Of a stretch of 35,461 nucleotides of DNA, positions 15,781 to 23,800 are shown one piece after another (positions within the stretch are counted from its first letter, which is position 1; each line of letters begins with the position of its first letter). The DNA comes from JAIBJN01 sp035461525 (GTDB lineage: Bacteria > Actinomycetota > Thermoleophilia > Gaiellales > Gaiellaceae). The position numbers were made by a program, and so were the translations under genes. Below the pieces are notes generated by a model. The model worked only from the letters and a program-made list of their open reading frames with translations. It ran no database searches and was not told the origin of the DNA. The DNA is taken from assembly GCA_035461525.1 (NCBI GenBank), contig DATHVD010000037.1, forward strand, positions 1-35,461, given 5' to 3'.

Positions 15781-15877
15781 GGTAGGCGAGGGGGACCGCC
15801 TCGGCACGGCTGTGCACGCCGAGGCTTCGCGAGCACGTGCTCGAGACGGTGGCGACGGTCTTGACGCCTCGGTCCCC
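15764..15877 (-). pseudogene. Second LuxR-type helix-turn-helix remnant
   Basis: The minus strand encodes GDRGVKTVATVSS, then LGVHSRAEAVPLAYREGLAG, unmistakably the recognition helix and C-terminal end of a LuxR/NarL DNA-binding domain. The middle is disturbed by small indels: a one-frame-off reading gives EHVLAK, which is the expected sequence there. Only about 38 codons remain; neither the first HTH helix nor an N-terminal sensor domain is present. It fills much of the 194-nt gap between phosphoketolase and the HesB-like gene; nothing else is seen in that gap. Confidence 0.65.
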
Positions 15878-15947
15878 CGCCCGCGAGCCGCTAGGGTGGA
15901 CGCTTCCGCCCGGAAACAATCGACAGGGGGTGCACGGAACCGTGCTC

Positions 15948-16259
15948 ATGCTGACCCAGAACGCCGTCGACGCGATCGCCGCGCTCAAGGAGTCGTCCGA
16001 GGAGGTGCCGGAGACGGCGAGCCTCCGCATCGCCGCTCAGCTCGTGAGCGAGACCGACGCGTCCTTCGAGCTCGCCCTCGTAGACGGCCCGGAGGCCGAG
16101 GACACGATCGTGGAGGCGCAGGAGGAGCAGGTCTTCCTCGAGCCCGTCGCGGCCTCGATCCTCGACGACAAGGTGCTCGACGCCGAGATGGAGGAGGGGC
16201 GGATCCGCTTCGCGGTCGCCCCGCAGGCCTCCCTCGACGGCGACGGCCCGGCTGAATAG
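15948..16259 (+). CDS. HesB/IscA-like protein lacking cysteines
   Basis: A 103-residue protein starting MLTQNAVDAIAAL. The FELALVDGPEAEDTIVE and VFLEPVAASILDDKVLDAE segments follow the HesB-like (A-type Fe-S carrier) fold. It contains no cysteine at all, so it cannot bind a cluster as IscA does; such cysteine-free relatives are common in actinobacteria and their role is unknown. Alternative starts are GTG 15942 and GTG 15930; the CAGGGGG at 15924-15930 fits 15942 about as well as the chosen ATG. A strong hairpin follows the gene. Confidence 0.75.
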   Translation: MLTQNAVDAIAALKESSEEVPETASLRIAAQLVSETDASFELALVDGPEAEDTIVEAQEEQVFLEPVAASILDDKVLDAEMEEGRIRFAVAPQASLDGDGPAE

Positions 16260-16275
16260 CCTCCGCTCGGACGAG

Positions 16276-16304
16276 GAGAGGGCGGCCCGGCGCCGCCCTC
16301 TCCA
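16276..16304 (+). terminator. Strong hairpin terminator without T tract
   Basis: GGAGAGGGCGGC (16276-16287) pairs perfectly over 12 bp with GCCGCCCTCTCC (16293-16304) around a CCGGC loop, starting 17 nt after the HesB-like stop. There is no T run, as in many actinobacterial hairpins. It separates this gene from the SDR promoter. Confidence 0.7.
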
Positions 16305-16320
16305 GTCCGGCTCGGGCTGA

Positions 16321-16326
16321 TAGCGT
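16321..16326 (+). promoter_or_regulatory. -10 element TAGCGT, leaderless promoter of the SDR gene
   Basis: TAGCGT ends 7 nt before the ATG at 16334; there is no ribosome binding site between, which suggests a leaderless transcript. Confidence 0.5.
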
Positions 16327-16333
16327 CGGCGCC

Positions 16334-17110
16334 ATGACGGACGCCGGCCGAGAGCTCGAGGGCCAGGTCGCCCTCGTCACCGGCGGCGGCCGTGGGATCG
16401 GGCGGGGGATCGCCCTCGAGCTGGCCCGCGCCGGCGCACGCGTCGCCGTGGCCGCGCGCACGATCGAGCAGGTGCGCGAGACGGCCGAGGAGGCGGGCGG
16501 GCTCGCCCTCGAGTGCGACGTCTCCGACCGGGCCTCCGTCGAGGAGGCGATCGCCCGCGTCGAGTCGGACCTCGGGCCGGTCGACCTGCTCGTCGCCAAT
16601 GCCGGCATCGCCCTCTGGGAGGTGAGGGCCTGGGAGCTCGACCCCGCGGACTGGTGGCGCGTCTTCGAGGTGAACGTGCTCGGCACGTACCTCTGCTGCC
16701 GGGCCGTCCTTCCGGGAATGATCCAGCGGCGGCGCGGGCGGATCGTGGTCGTGGCGAGCGGCGCCGCCTACCTGCCGGGCCCAACGTCCACGGCCTACAG
16801 CTCGAGCAAGGCCGCGGTCCATCGCTTCTCGGAGACGCTCGCCCGCCAGCTCGAGCCGCACGGCATCCCGGTCTTCTCCATCAGCCCGGGCCTCGTCCGC
16901 ACGGAGATGACGGAGGGTCAGTTCCCGGACGACGCGCCCTGGACGCCGCCGGAGCTCGCCCCGCGCCTCGTCCGCTCCCTCGCCTCGGGGCGTCTCGACC
17001 GCCTCAGCGGCCGCTACCTGCACGCCGAGCACGACGACGTGGACGACCTGGCCGCCCGCGCCGAGGAGATCGTCGCCGGCGACCTGAACGCGATCAGGCT
17101 CCGCCGGTAG
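16334..17110 (+). CDS. Short-chain dehydrogenase/reductase
   Basis: A 258-residue classical SDR. Cofactor loop TGGGRGIG (16-23), D62 in CDVSD, NAG (89-91), catalytic Ser142, Tyr155 and Lys159 (YSSSK), and the SPGLVRTEM segment are all in place, so it should be an active NAD(P)-dependent oxidoreductase. Alanine and arginine follow the second strand (VAVAARTIEQ), which mildly favours NADP. The substrate is unknown. It stands alone between a terminator hairpin and a convergent gene whose stop is 3 nt away. Confidence 0.93.
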   Translation: MTDAGRELEGQVALVTGGGRGIGRGIALELARAGARVAVAARTIEQVRETAEEAGGLALECDVSDRASVEEAIARVESDLGPVDLLVANAGIALWEVRAWELDPADWWRVFEVNVLGTYLCCRAVLPGMIQRRRGRIVVVASGAAYLPGPTSTAYSSSKAAVHRFSETLARQLEPHGIPVFSISPGLVRTEMTEGQFPDDAPWTPPELAPRLVRSLASGRLDRLSGRYLHAEHDDVDDLAARAEEIVAGDLNAIRLRR

Positions 17111-17113
17111 CGC

Positions 17114-17926
17114 TCAGTACGGGAGGCGGACCTCGCTGACGTCGAGGCCGAGCGAGTTCGCGAGGCGCACGCCGTCCTCGAGATCCTCCTTCAGGCGCTG
17201 CACGTCGCGGTCGTGCATCGCCCGCCCGATCCAGGCTCGGGCGGGCGGCCGCCAGAGGGAGTGCTCGACGAAGATCGGCAGCATCAGGTTCGCCACCTTG
17301 ACGAGCTGCTGCCTCGTCTTCTTGCCGGCGGTCTCGAGGAGCACGCGCTCGTAGGCCATGCCGGCGCCGTGGTGGATGCCGTCGTCGATCGTGAGCCGGT
17401 TGCAGAGGTCCTCGAGGATCGTCCCGCGCGAGGAGCGGGCGATGAGGCGGAAGCGCGGGATGATCAGCCGCTCGAAGAAGACCTGCATGAGGAAGACCTT
17501 CTCCTCGAGCGTGTCGAGGTCGAGGAACATCGCCGCGAGCCGGTCGAGGTGCGGGTCGCGCTCCGCGGTCCCGCCGGCGAGCTCGATCAGCTTCAGCCAC
17601 GCCTCGGTGTGGCGCGACTCGTCCTGCACCATCGTCGAGTAGTAGAGCTTCGCGTCGTAGTGCGGCGCCGCCTGGAAGAGCTGCGCCGCCATCTCGACGG
17701 CGAACGCGTCGGCCTGGAGCTGCTGCGTGATCACGGAGCGCCACACGTCGCGGCGCCGCGCCTGGCGCTGGGGCGATCCGCGCGACTCGGGGATGGGGGA
17801 GATCTCGCCCCAGGGAAGGTCGGCCGTCTGCCACTCGGCCCGCTTGGCGAGCTCGTAGTAGCGCCGGACGCCCTCGTGCCGCTCGGTCTCGGAAGCGACG
17901 ACCTCCTGGAGCTGCTCCGCCTCCAT
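17114..17926 (-). CDS. Ferritin-like diiron oxygenase/oxidase-like protein
   Basis: A 270-residue helical protein with a ferritin/R2-type metal site: E78 (FAVEMA), then DESRH (E103, H106), a helix around LEEKVFLMQVFFERL, and IDDGIHHG. These fit the four-helix carboxylate-bridged diiron proteins related to R2 and R2-like ligand-binding oxidase. What it oxidises is unknown. Its ATG at 17926 is divergent from the M50 protease; TAACCT lies 8 nt upstream, giving a near-leaderless transcript. Confidence 0.75.
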   Translation of the reverse strand: MEAEQLQEVVASETERHEGVRRYYELAKRAEWQTADLPWGEISPIPESRGSPQRQARRRDVWRSVITQQLQADAFAVEMAAQLFQAAPHYDAKLYYSTMVQDESRHTEAWLKLIELAGGTAERDPHLDRLAAMFLDLDTLEEKVFLMQVFFERLIIPRFRLIARSSRGTILEDLCNRLTIDDGIHHGAGMAYERVLLETAGKKTRQQLVKVANLMLPIFVEHSLWRPPARAWIGRAMHDRDVQRLKEDLEDGVRLANSLGLDVSEVRLPY

Positions 17927-17934
17927 CCCGGTAC

Positions 17935-17940
17935 AGGTTA
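17935..17940 (-). promoter_or_regulatory. -10 element TAACCT of the diiron-protein gene
   Basis: TAACCT on the minus strand is 8 nt before the ATG at 17926. The opposite-strand TAGCCT for the M50 gene is only 42 nt away, so the two promoters are back to back. Confidence 0.45.
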
Positions 17941-17981
17941 CCGCGCTCCCGCCGGCGGTGGGCCGCCCGCGCGGAGCCGGG

Positions 17982-17987
17982 TAGCCT
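17982..17987 (+). promoter_or_regulatory. -10 element TAGCCT, leaderless promoter of the M50 protease gene
   Basis: TAGCCT ends 6 nt before the GTG at 17994 with no ribosome binding site in between. Confidence 0.5.
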
Positions 17988-17993
17988 TACGGC

Positions 17994-19130
17994 GTGACGA
18001 GTACGTTCAGGCTCGGGCGCGTCGCCGGCATAGAGATCGGCGTCAACTGGACGTGGCTCTTCGTCTTCTGGCTGATCACGTGGACGCTGGCCGAGGCGGT
18101 CTTCCCGGCGCAGAACCCCGGGCACTCGACGGGCGGGTACTGGGCGATGGCCCTGGTCGCCGCCGTCCTCTTCTTCACCTCGCTTCTCCTGCACGAGCTC
18201 GGCCACGCCCTCCAGGCCCGGCGGGAAGGCGTCGAGATCGAGGGAATCACGCTCTGGCTTCTCGGCGGCGTGGCCAAGTTCCGCACGATGTGGCAGAGCG
18301 CGGGAGCCGAGTTCCGGATCGCGATCGCGGGCCCCGCGGTCTCGCTCGTCCTCTCCGTCGGGCTGCTCGCGCTCGGGGCGGCGGCGCCGCTGCCGAGCCC
18401 GGTCGAGGGCGTCGTCTTCTGGCTCGGGTACATCAACGGCGTCCTGCTCGTCTTCAACCTCCTACCAGCGCTTCCGCTCGACGGCGGACGCGTGCTCCAC
18501 TCGGCGCTGTGGGCCTGGAAGCGCAGCCTCGCCGACGCGACGCGGATCGGCACGGGCGTCGGGCGCGCGTTCGGCTGGCTCTTCGTCGCCGCCGGCGTCG
18601 TGATCGCGCTTGCCGGGCCCGTCGTGAGCGGGATCTGGCTCGTCGTCCTCGGGTGGTTCATCCAGATGGCGGCGCAGGCCGAGGGGCAGCAGGTCGCCGT
18701 ACGCGAGGCGCTGCGCGGCGTCCGGGTTCGCGACCTCATGACCCGGGACCCGGTCGCGGTGGACGCCGACACGACGCTGGGGGAGTTCATGGACCGGGTC
18801 GCGTGGGGGACGCGCTTCACGACCTACCCCGTCCTGGAGGGGCGCCTGCCCGTTGGCCTGCTCACGTTCCGCCGCGTCGCGGACACGCCCCGTACCGAGT
18901 GGGACGCGCGCCGCGTGCGCGACTGCATGATCCCGCTCGAAGCCGTGCCGGTGGTGCGCGCCGACGAGGAGGCGGCCGAGGTCCTCGCCACGTTCGGCGC
19001 CGGCGACGTGAACCGTGCGCTCGTCCTCAGGAACGGCGAGCTCGAGGGCGTCGTCTCGATCACGGACCTGGCGCGGGCCGTCGACCTCGCCGGGCGCGGC
19101 GTGCACGTCCACGCCCCTCGCGCGGGCTGA
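17994..19130 (+). CDS. Site-2-type M50 metalloprotease with C-terminal CBS pair
   Basis: A 378-residue membrane protein. Zinc site H67-ELGH71 lies in one helix and NLLPALPLDGG with D163 in another, the two active-site motifs of intramembrane site-2 proteases. After six or so helices, two CBS repeats follow from about residue 240 (VRDLMTRDPVAV, then RVRDCMIPLEAVPV), which usually bind adenine nucleotides and would tune activity to energy state. Substrates of this class are often anti-sigma factors; none is encoded nearby. The mycobacterial DosR regulon includes a protein of this type. It ends TGATCA, back to back with the stop of the next gene. Confidence 0.92.
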   Translation: MTSTFRLGRVAGIEIGVNWTWLFVFWLITWTLAEAVFPAQNPGHSTGGYWAMALVAAVLFFTSLLLHELGHALQARREGVEIEGITLWLLGGVAKFRTMWQSAGAEFRIAIAGPAVSLVLSVGLLALGAAAPLPSPVEGVVFWLGYINGVLLVFNLLPALPLDGGRVLHSALWAWKRSLADATRIGTGVGRAFGWLFVAAGVVIALAGPVVSGIWLVVLGWFIQMAAQAEGQQVAVREALRGVRVRDLMTRDPVAVDADTTLGEFMDRVAWGTRFTTYPVLEGRLPVGLLTFRRVADTPRTEWDARRVRDCMIPLEAVPVVRADEEAAEVLATFGAGDVNRALVLRNGELEGVVSITDLARAVDLAGRGVHVHAPRAG

Positions 19131-19742
19131 TCAGCGGGGCGGGCGCCGGGCCTCGAGGGAGCTCCCGGAGGGGCGGGGGCCGGCCTCGTACGGGTGCCGC
19201 CAGGCGGAGACGCTGAGGACGAAGGCGGCTGCGAAGAAGACCGCGGGAACGGCGAGGAGGGCGTAGCGCCACCCTTCCTCCATCGTGTCGACGAGCGCGA
19301 TCGCGCCGAGGAGCGCGACGAAGCCGAGCGCGGCCGCGGAGATGCCGAGGACGAGCCGGAGGCGATCGGTCGGCCCGGCCTCCCCGCCCGGAGGCTGCGG
19401 GCGACGGAGCTCCGGCGGGAGCTCCGTCAGCCGCCTCGCCTCGCCGTCGCCGTTCTCGGTCGCCCGGTCGGGGTCGAGCTCGAGGGCGCCGCCGAGGTCG
19501 CCGACGTGGACGGCGAGCGCCTCGTGATCCACGCGCTCCACCGCCGACCACGGGATCGCGACGAGGCGGTGGCCGACCGGGAAGCCGGACGGCGCCGCGG
19601 CGAGGTAGACCTCACCGTCCTTCTCGAGCACGGCGGCCGTCTTCCAGACCTCGCCGGAGGGGACGTACACCTGGTACTGCTCGAGCCCCGTGTCCGGCGC
19701 CCCGGCGGGCGGAAGCTGGTAGCTCCAGGAAGCTCGTTCCAT
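19131..19742 (-). CDS. PRC-barrel-like protein with two membrane helices
   Basis: A 203-residue protein. The N-terminal beta-rich part (about 20-80: QYQVYVPSGEVWKTAAVL, FPVGHRLVAIPWSAVERVD) resembles a PRC-barrel. A charged linker and two membrane helices (about 130-151 and 159-180) follow, then a short basic tail. No function can be assigned. It is the last gene of the minus-strand run, 53 nt after the cupin. AGAAGG directly abuts the ATG at 19742, so the start is not certain. Confidence 0.65.
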   Translation of the reverse strand: MERASWSYQLPPAGAPDTGLEQYQVYVPSGEVWKTAAVLEKDGEVYLAAAPSGFPVGHRLVAIPWSAVERVDHEALAVHVGDLGGALELDPDRATENGDGEARRLTELPPELRRPQPPGGEAGPTDRLRLVLGISAAALGFVALLGAIALVDTMEEGWRYALLAVPAVFFAAAFVLSVSAWRHPYEAGPRPSGSSLEARRPPR

Positions 19743-19795
19743 CCTTCTGCGGGTTCCCCGGGTCGGCCGATCCCAACCGTGGCCGCCGCGGCGGT

Positions 19796-19811
19796 CTACG
19801 AGCGCTCGTAG
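19796..19811. repeat. Perfect 16-bp palindrome at the cupin stop
   Basis: CTACGAGCGCTCGTAG reads the same on both strands and contains the cupin stop codon (TAG at 19798-19796). As RNA it could form a small hairpin at the 3' end of the heliorhodopsin-cupin message; part of it is constrained by coding for the final Tyr-Glu-Arg-Ser. Confidence 0.5.
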
Positions 19812-20341
19812 TGCGACGGATACCCGGCGAGCCGGCCGATCGGCGCGAGCACGGCGAAGAGGAGCTTCTGCAGGAGGTACGGGGGCCGTGCGAGGGCGAA
19901 GTCGCCCAGATGCTCGCGGCCGACGACGGCCGTCTGCAGGATGTTCGGGACGCCCTTCGCGTTCGTCTTCCCGTCCTCGGCGAGGCCGTACATCGTCACC
20001 AGGAAGCCCTCGTACGTCCCAGCCGGCTCGAAGTCGACGACCATCCGCGCGGGCTCGGCGCCCTCGACGCGGAAGGTGTGCGGGGCGCCGCGGGGGATCT
20101 CGAAGCGCCCGGGCGCCGCGACGACGTGCTCCTCCCCGCGGAGCGTGATCCGGAGCCGCCCCTCGACCACCTCGTAGCGCTCCACGAAGCCGCGGTGGAC
20201 GTGCAGCGGCGGACCCTCCTTGCCGGGATCCGCCGTCACGTCGACGCGGAGGAGCCGTCCGTCCGAGTCGCCTGAGGTGACGACGAACGTGAGCGTCTCG
20301 CCGGTGGCGGGGTTGCGGATCGTGTCCCCGGCGCTCGCCAT
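19796..20341 (-). CDS. Cupin-domain protein coupled to heliorhodopsin
   Basis: A 181-residue protein with one cupin barrel: HVH (H47, H49), E54, and H88 in PRGAPHTF form the usual metal site. A C-terminal extension (about 145-181) contains the amphipathic stretch LLQKLLFAVLAPIGRLAGY, which may touch the membrane. The reaction, if any, is unknown. Its ATG overlaps the heliorhodopsin TGA (TGATG at 20343-20339), so the two proteins are made together. A role in modifying or sensing a ligand alongside heliorhodopsin is speculation. Confidence 0.8.
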   Translation of the reverse strand: MASAGDTIRNPATGETLTFVVTSGDSDGRLLRVDVTADPGKEGPPLHVHRGFVERYEVVEGRLRITLRGEEHVVAAPGRFEIPRGAPHTFRVEGAEPARMVVDFEPAGTYEGFLVTMYGLAEDGKTNAKGVPNILQTAVVGREHLGDFALARPPYLLQKLLFAVLAPIGRLAGYPSHYERS

Positions 20342-21081
20342 CAGTCCATCAGGGTGGGGAAGAAGACCTGCCAGGCGAGCGCGCTCTTGGCGACGAGGCT
20401 GAGGACGAGGTAGCCGCGCTCGCCGAACGCGTAGTCGCGCCAGGGCCCGACCTTCCCGTACTGGAGCGCCATGTTGGCCGCGAAGCTGAAGAAGAGCACG
20501 AAGAGGGAGAAGAAGATCCCGTACACGAACGTCGGCACCTCTCCGGTCTCCGCCTGCGAGAACCCGATCTGGATCCCGATCGCGATCCAAGGCGCGGCCC
20601 CGACGACGCAGCCGTAGAGGAACGGGCGCCAGTCCACGTCGCTCCCGGGCGGGTTCGCGCGCTCCATCGCCAGGCCGAAGAGGATCATCGCCGCGTTCGC
20701 CCCGAAGAGCCCGATCAGCGCGGCGACGTCGGAGATGCCCGTGAGCATGGCGATGAGCACGACCATGAGCGAGGCGCTGAGCGAGTACTCCCACCAGCGG
20801 GCGGGGTTGATGCCGCGCTCGATGTTCCGCTCGTACCAGCGGTGGAGCCCGGGCGCGGCGACGAAGGCGTGGTCGAGCGCGGCGAGGAGGAGAAAGGCCG
20901 CCACCGCCGGCCCGATCGGCAGGTCGAAGAGCGTGTCCGCGGTCGTCTCGCTCCCAGGCGGTCCCTGGAGGTAGCCGATCGTGACCGGGAGGGTGAAGTC
21001 GTTCGAGAGCGCGAGGATCAGCGCCGCCTGCGCCGCATGGAGGACGGCGAGGGCTGCGTTCCACGCGCGGAGGCCGCTCAT
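20341..21081 (-). CDS. Heliorhodopsin
   Basis: A 246-residue seven-helix membrane protein. Helix 7 has SLVAKSALAWQVF with K232, the retinal Schiff-base lysine in the context typical of heliorhodopsins. Helix 3 has RWWEYSLSAS with E98 as the counterion, and H15 and H71 match the conserved histidines near the Schiff base. QYGKVGPWRDYAFGERGY is also characteristic. Heliorhodopsins are light-absorbing proteins inserted with the N-terminus inside; most do not pump ions and their function is unsettled. One from Thermoleophilum album is well studied, which fits the taxon guess. ATG 21081 is preferred to 21105 because TAGGGT lies 7 nt before it. Overlaps the cupin gene. Confidence 0.95.
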   Translation of the reverse strand: MSGLRAWNAALAVLHAAQAALILALSNDFTLPVTIGYLQGPPGSETTADTLFDLPIGPAVAAFLLLAALDHAFVAAPGLHRWYERNIERGINPARWWEYSLSASLMVVLIAMLTGISDVAALIGLFGANAAMILFGLAMERANPPGSDVDWRPFLYGCVVGAAPWIAIGIQIGFSQAETGEVPTFVYGIFFSLFVLFFSFAANMALQYGKVGPWRDYAFGERGYLVLSLVAKSALAWQVFFPTLMD

Positions 21082-21088
21082 CGGCGCC

Positions 21089-21094
21089 ACCCTA
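21089..21094 (-). promoter_or_regulatory. -10 element TAGGGT of the heliorhodopsin gene
   Basis: TAGGGT on the minus strand ends 7 nt before the ATG at 21081. Its first three bases are the TAG stop of the P-type ATPase gene. If active, it gives heliorhodopsin and cupin a leaderless transcript independent of the upstream genes. Confidence 0.5.
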
Positions 21095-23800
21095 GCGAGC
21101 CGCAACCGGCAACGCCGCGCGCGGCCGACGGAGGAGCTTGTGCAGCTCCACGGCCACGATGACGGTCGCGGCCACGGGGACGATGCGGGCCCAGTCGGCG
21201 AGGTCGAGCGGCTCCACGCGGAGGACGTACTGCGTCGGCCCGAGGTAGAGGGCCCCGATGTGCACCGCGAGCGCGATCGCGCTCCCCGCGAAGAGCAGGC
21301 GGTTCGAGAACGGGCTCTTGACGAACGCGGACAGGTGCTCCGAGCGCGAGTTGCCGACGTGGAAGACCTGGAAGAGCACCATCGTCGTCAGCGCGACCGT
21401 CCGCGCCCGCTCGACCCCGGCGTCCCGCAGCTCGAGCTCCCAGAGAAAGAGGGAGAGCGTTCCGGCGGCCATGACGACGCCCGCGATCGCCGTGCGCTCC
21501 CAGAGCAGCAGGGAGACGATCCCCTCGCGCCGCCGTCGCGGCGGCCGTCGCAGGACGCCCTGCTCCCCGGGCTCGAACGCGAGCGCGACGTCCTGGACGC
21601 CGTTCGTGACGAGGTTGAGCCAGATCATCTGGGCGGCGATGAACGGCGTGGGGAACCGGAAGAGGATGCTCGCGAGCACGGCGACGATGGCGGCCGCGCC
21701 GGTCGAGAGGAGGAAGAACGTCGTCTTCCGCACGTTGTCGAAGGCGACCCGGCCCTCCTCGACCGCGGCCACGATGCTGGCGAAGTTGTCGTCGGTGACG
21801 ACCATGTCGGACGCCTCCTTGGCCACGTCCGTGCCGTTGCGGCCCATCGCCACGCCGATGTCGGCGGCCTTGAGGGCTGGCGCGTCGTTGACGCCGTCGC
21901 CCGTCACGGCCACGACGTCGCCGCCGCGCTGGAGCGCCTTCACGACCCGCAGCTTGTGCTGGGGCGAGACGCGCGCGAAGACCGGCGCCTCGCGGACGAG
22001 GCGCTCGAGCTCCTCCTCGTCCGTTTCTTCGAGCCGCACGCCGGTGACGACGGGCGCGTCCTCGTCGGCGATCCCGAGCTGGCGCGCGATCGCGGCAGCC
22101 GTGGCCGCGTGGTCGCCGGTGATCATGACGACCCGGATGCCCGCCTCCCGGCAGCCCCGGACCGCGTCGATCGCCTCCGTCCGCGGCGGGTCGATCATGC
22201 CCGCGAGCCCGAGGAAGGTCAGTCCCTCGAGGTGGACGTGCGCCTCCTCGTCGATCACCTCGGCGCCCGTAGCGAGGGTACGGCCGGCGAGCGCGAGCAC
22301 GCGGAGCCCCGACGACGCCATCCGCTCCGCCGCGGCGAGCGTCCGCTCCCGGTCGAGCGGGCGGCCGGAGGCGTCCTCGACGGACATCGCGAGCACCTCC
22401 TCGGGGGCGCCCTTGACGGCGACGAAGGCGCCGGCGTCCCCGCGGTGGAAGGTCGCCGCGTAGCGCAGGCGCGAGTCGAAGGGGATCTCGGCGAACCGCT
22501 CGTGGCGATCCTCGAGCTCGTCTCTGGAGAGGCCCGCCTTGAGCGCGGCGACGAGGAGGGCGATCTCCGTGGGGTCGCCGCTCACGTCGATGCCGTCGTC
22601 GGCGGGGACGGCCCTGGCCTCGTTGCAGAGCGCTGCCGCGACGAGCGTCCGGCGGAGGGGGGAGCACTCCTCGACGGCCGCGGGCTCGCCGTCCTCGAGG
22701 ATCTCGCCGTCCGGCTCGTAGCCCGCACCGGTCAGCTCGTAGGTACGGCCCCCCGCCTCGATGCTGCGCACGGTCATGCGGTTCTCGGTGAGCGTCCCGG
22801 TCTTGTCTGAGCCGATGACGCTGCAGCTACCGAGCGTCTCGACGGCCGGGAGCCGCCGGATGATCGCGCGCCGCGCCGCCATGCGCCGCATGCTGATCGC
22901 CAGCGCGACCGTGAGGACGATCGGCAGCCCCTCGGGGATCGCGGCCACGGCCAGCGCGACGAGGGCGAGGCCGAGCTCCTCGAGGTCCTCGCCCGCGGCG
23001 AGTCCGGCGACGAGCCCGAAGGCGCAGCTGACGAGGACGGCGATCCCGACGAGGTGGGCGAAGCGGGTCATCCGCTGCTGCAGCGGCGTCACGACCTCCC
23101 CGATCTCGGCGACGCTCTGCGCGATCCGGCCGAACTCCGTCTCCCGCCCCGTCGAGACGACGACGCCGCGGCCCTGCCCGCGCGTGACGGTCGTCCCCGT
23201 GAAGAGCATGGATGCGCGGTCGCCGATCTCAGCGCCGGCCGGGACGGGGTCGGCCCCCTTCGCCACGGTCGCCGACTCGCCGGTGAGGAGCGACTCGTCC
23301 GTCTCGAGGGCCGCCGCGTGGAGCACCCGGCAGTCCGCCGGCACCTTCGTGCCGGCCTCGACGTACACGACATCGCCGGGCACGAGGGCGCGCGCGTCGA
23401 GCTCGCGCTCGACCCCGTCCCTGACCACGCGCGCCACGGCGCGCGCCAGCCGCCGGAGGGCCTCCATCGACCGCTCGGCCCGGTACTCCTGGTGGAAGCC
23501 GAGTGCGGCGTTGAGCACGACCGCGGCGGCGATGACCGCCGAGTCGACGTACTCCCCGAGGGCGAGCGTGACCACGGCCGCGGCCACGAGGATGGAGATG
23601 AGCGGGCTCGAGAACTGGCGCAGGAGGGTCGCGAGGGGGCGCACGCCGGCTGCCTCCTCGATCTCGTTGGGGCCGTGCAGGGCGAGGCGGCGCTCCGCCT
23701 CCTCGCTCGAGAGGCCGCGCGGGCCCGAGCCGAGGGCGCGGAGGGCGTCCGCGGCCGGGACGCTCCAGGCCGGCTTTCGCTCCTCGAGGCGGGCGCTCAC
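21092..23800 (-). CDS. Cation-transporting P-type ATPase (P2 type)
   Basis: A complete 902-residue pump. In order: cation-ATPase N domain (about 10-75), actuator domain with TGES (173-176), PEGLP of TM4 (289-293), phosphorylation site D332-KTGTLT, nucleotide-binding domain (KGAPEE), TGDGVNDAPAL hinge, and the C-terminal helices with NLVTNGVQDVALAFEPGE. The asparagine in LVTNG, where calcium pumps usually have aspartate, makes plain SERCA-type Ca2+ specificity uncertain. GTG at 23800 overlaps the CBS gene stop (GTGA). The stop is 10 nt before the heliorhodopsin start. A pump of this type (CtpF) belongs to the mycobacterial DosR regulon. Confidence 0.95.
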   Translation of the reverse strand: MSARLEERKPAWSVPAADALRALGSGPRGLSSEEAERRLALHGPNEIEEAAGVRPLATLLRQFSSPLISILVAAAVVTLALGEYVDSAVIAAAVVLNAALGFHQEYRAERSMEALRRLARAVARVVRDGVERELDARALVPGDVVYVEAGTKVPADCRVLHAAALETDESLLTGESATVAKGADPVPAGAEIGDRASMLFTGTTVTRGQGRGVVVSTGRETEFGRIAQSVAEIGEVVTPLQQRMTRFAHLVGIAVLVSCAFGLVAGLAAGEDLEELGLALVALAVAAIPEGLPIVLTVALAISMRRMAARRAIIRRLPAVETLGSCSVIGSDKTGTLTENRMTVRSIEAGGRTYELTGAGYEPDGEILEDGEPAAVEECSPLRRTLVAAALCNEARAVPADDGIDVSGDPTEIALLVAALKAGLSRDELEDRHERFAEIPFDSRLRYAATFHRGDAGAFVAVKGAPEEVLAMSVEDASGRPLDRERTLAAAERMASSGLRVLALAGRTLATGAEVIDEEAHVHLEGLTFLGLAGMIDPPRTEAIDAVRGCREAGIRVVMITGDHAATAAAIARQLGIADEDAPVVTGVRLEETDEEELERLVREAPVFARVSPQHKLRVVKALQRGGDVVAVTGDGVNDAPALKAADIGVAMGRNGTDVAKEASDMVVTDDNFASIVAAVEEGRVAFDNVRKTTFFLLSTGAAAIVAVLASILFRFPTPFIAAQMIWLNLVTNGVQDVALAFEPGEQGVLRRPPRRRREGIVSLLLWERTAIAGVVMAAGTLSLFLWELELRDAGVERARTVALTTMVLFQVFHVGNSRSEHLSAFVKSPFSNRLLFAGSAIALAVHIGALYLGPTQYVLRVEPLDLADWARIVPVAATVIVAVELHKLLRRPRAALPVAAR

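Noticed and set aside
15860..15897. TTGACG and TAGGGT as a promoter for the HesB-like gene
   Set aside because: The spacing of about 25 bp is too long for a -35/-10 pair, although TAGGGT alone might serve as a -10.
17213..19216. Plus-strand frame of about 667 codons
   Set aside because: It runs antisense to the diiron protein and out of frame through the M50 gene; no domain is visible.
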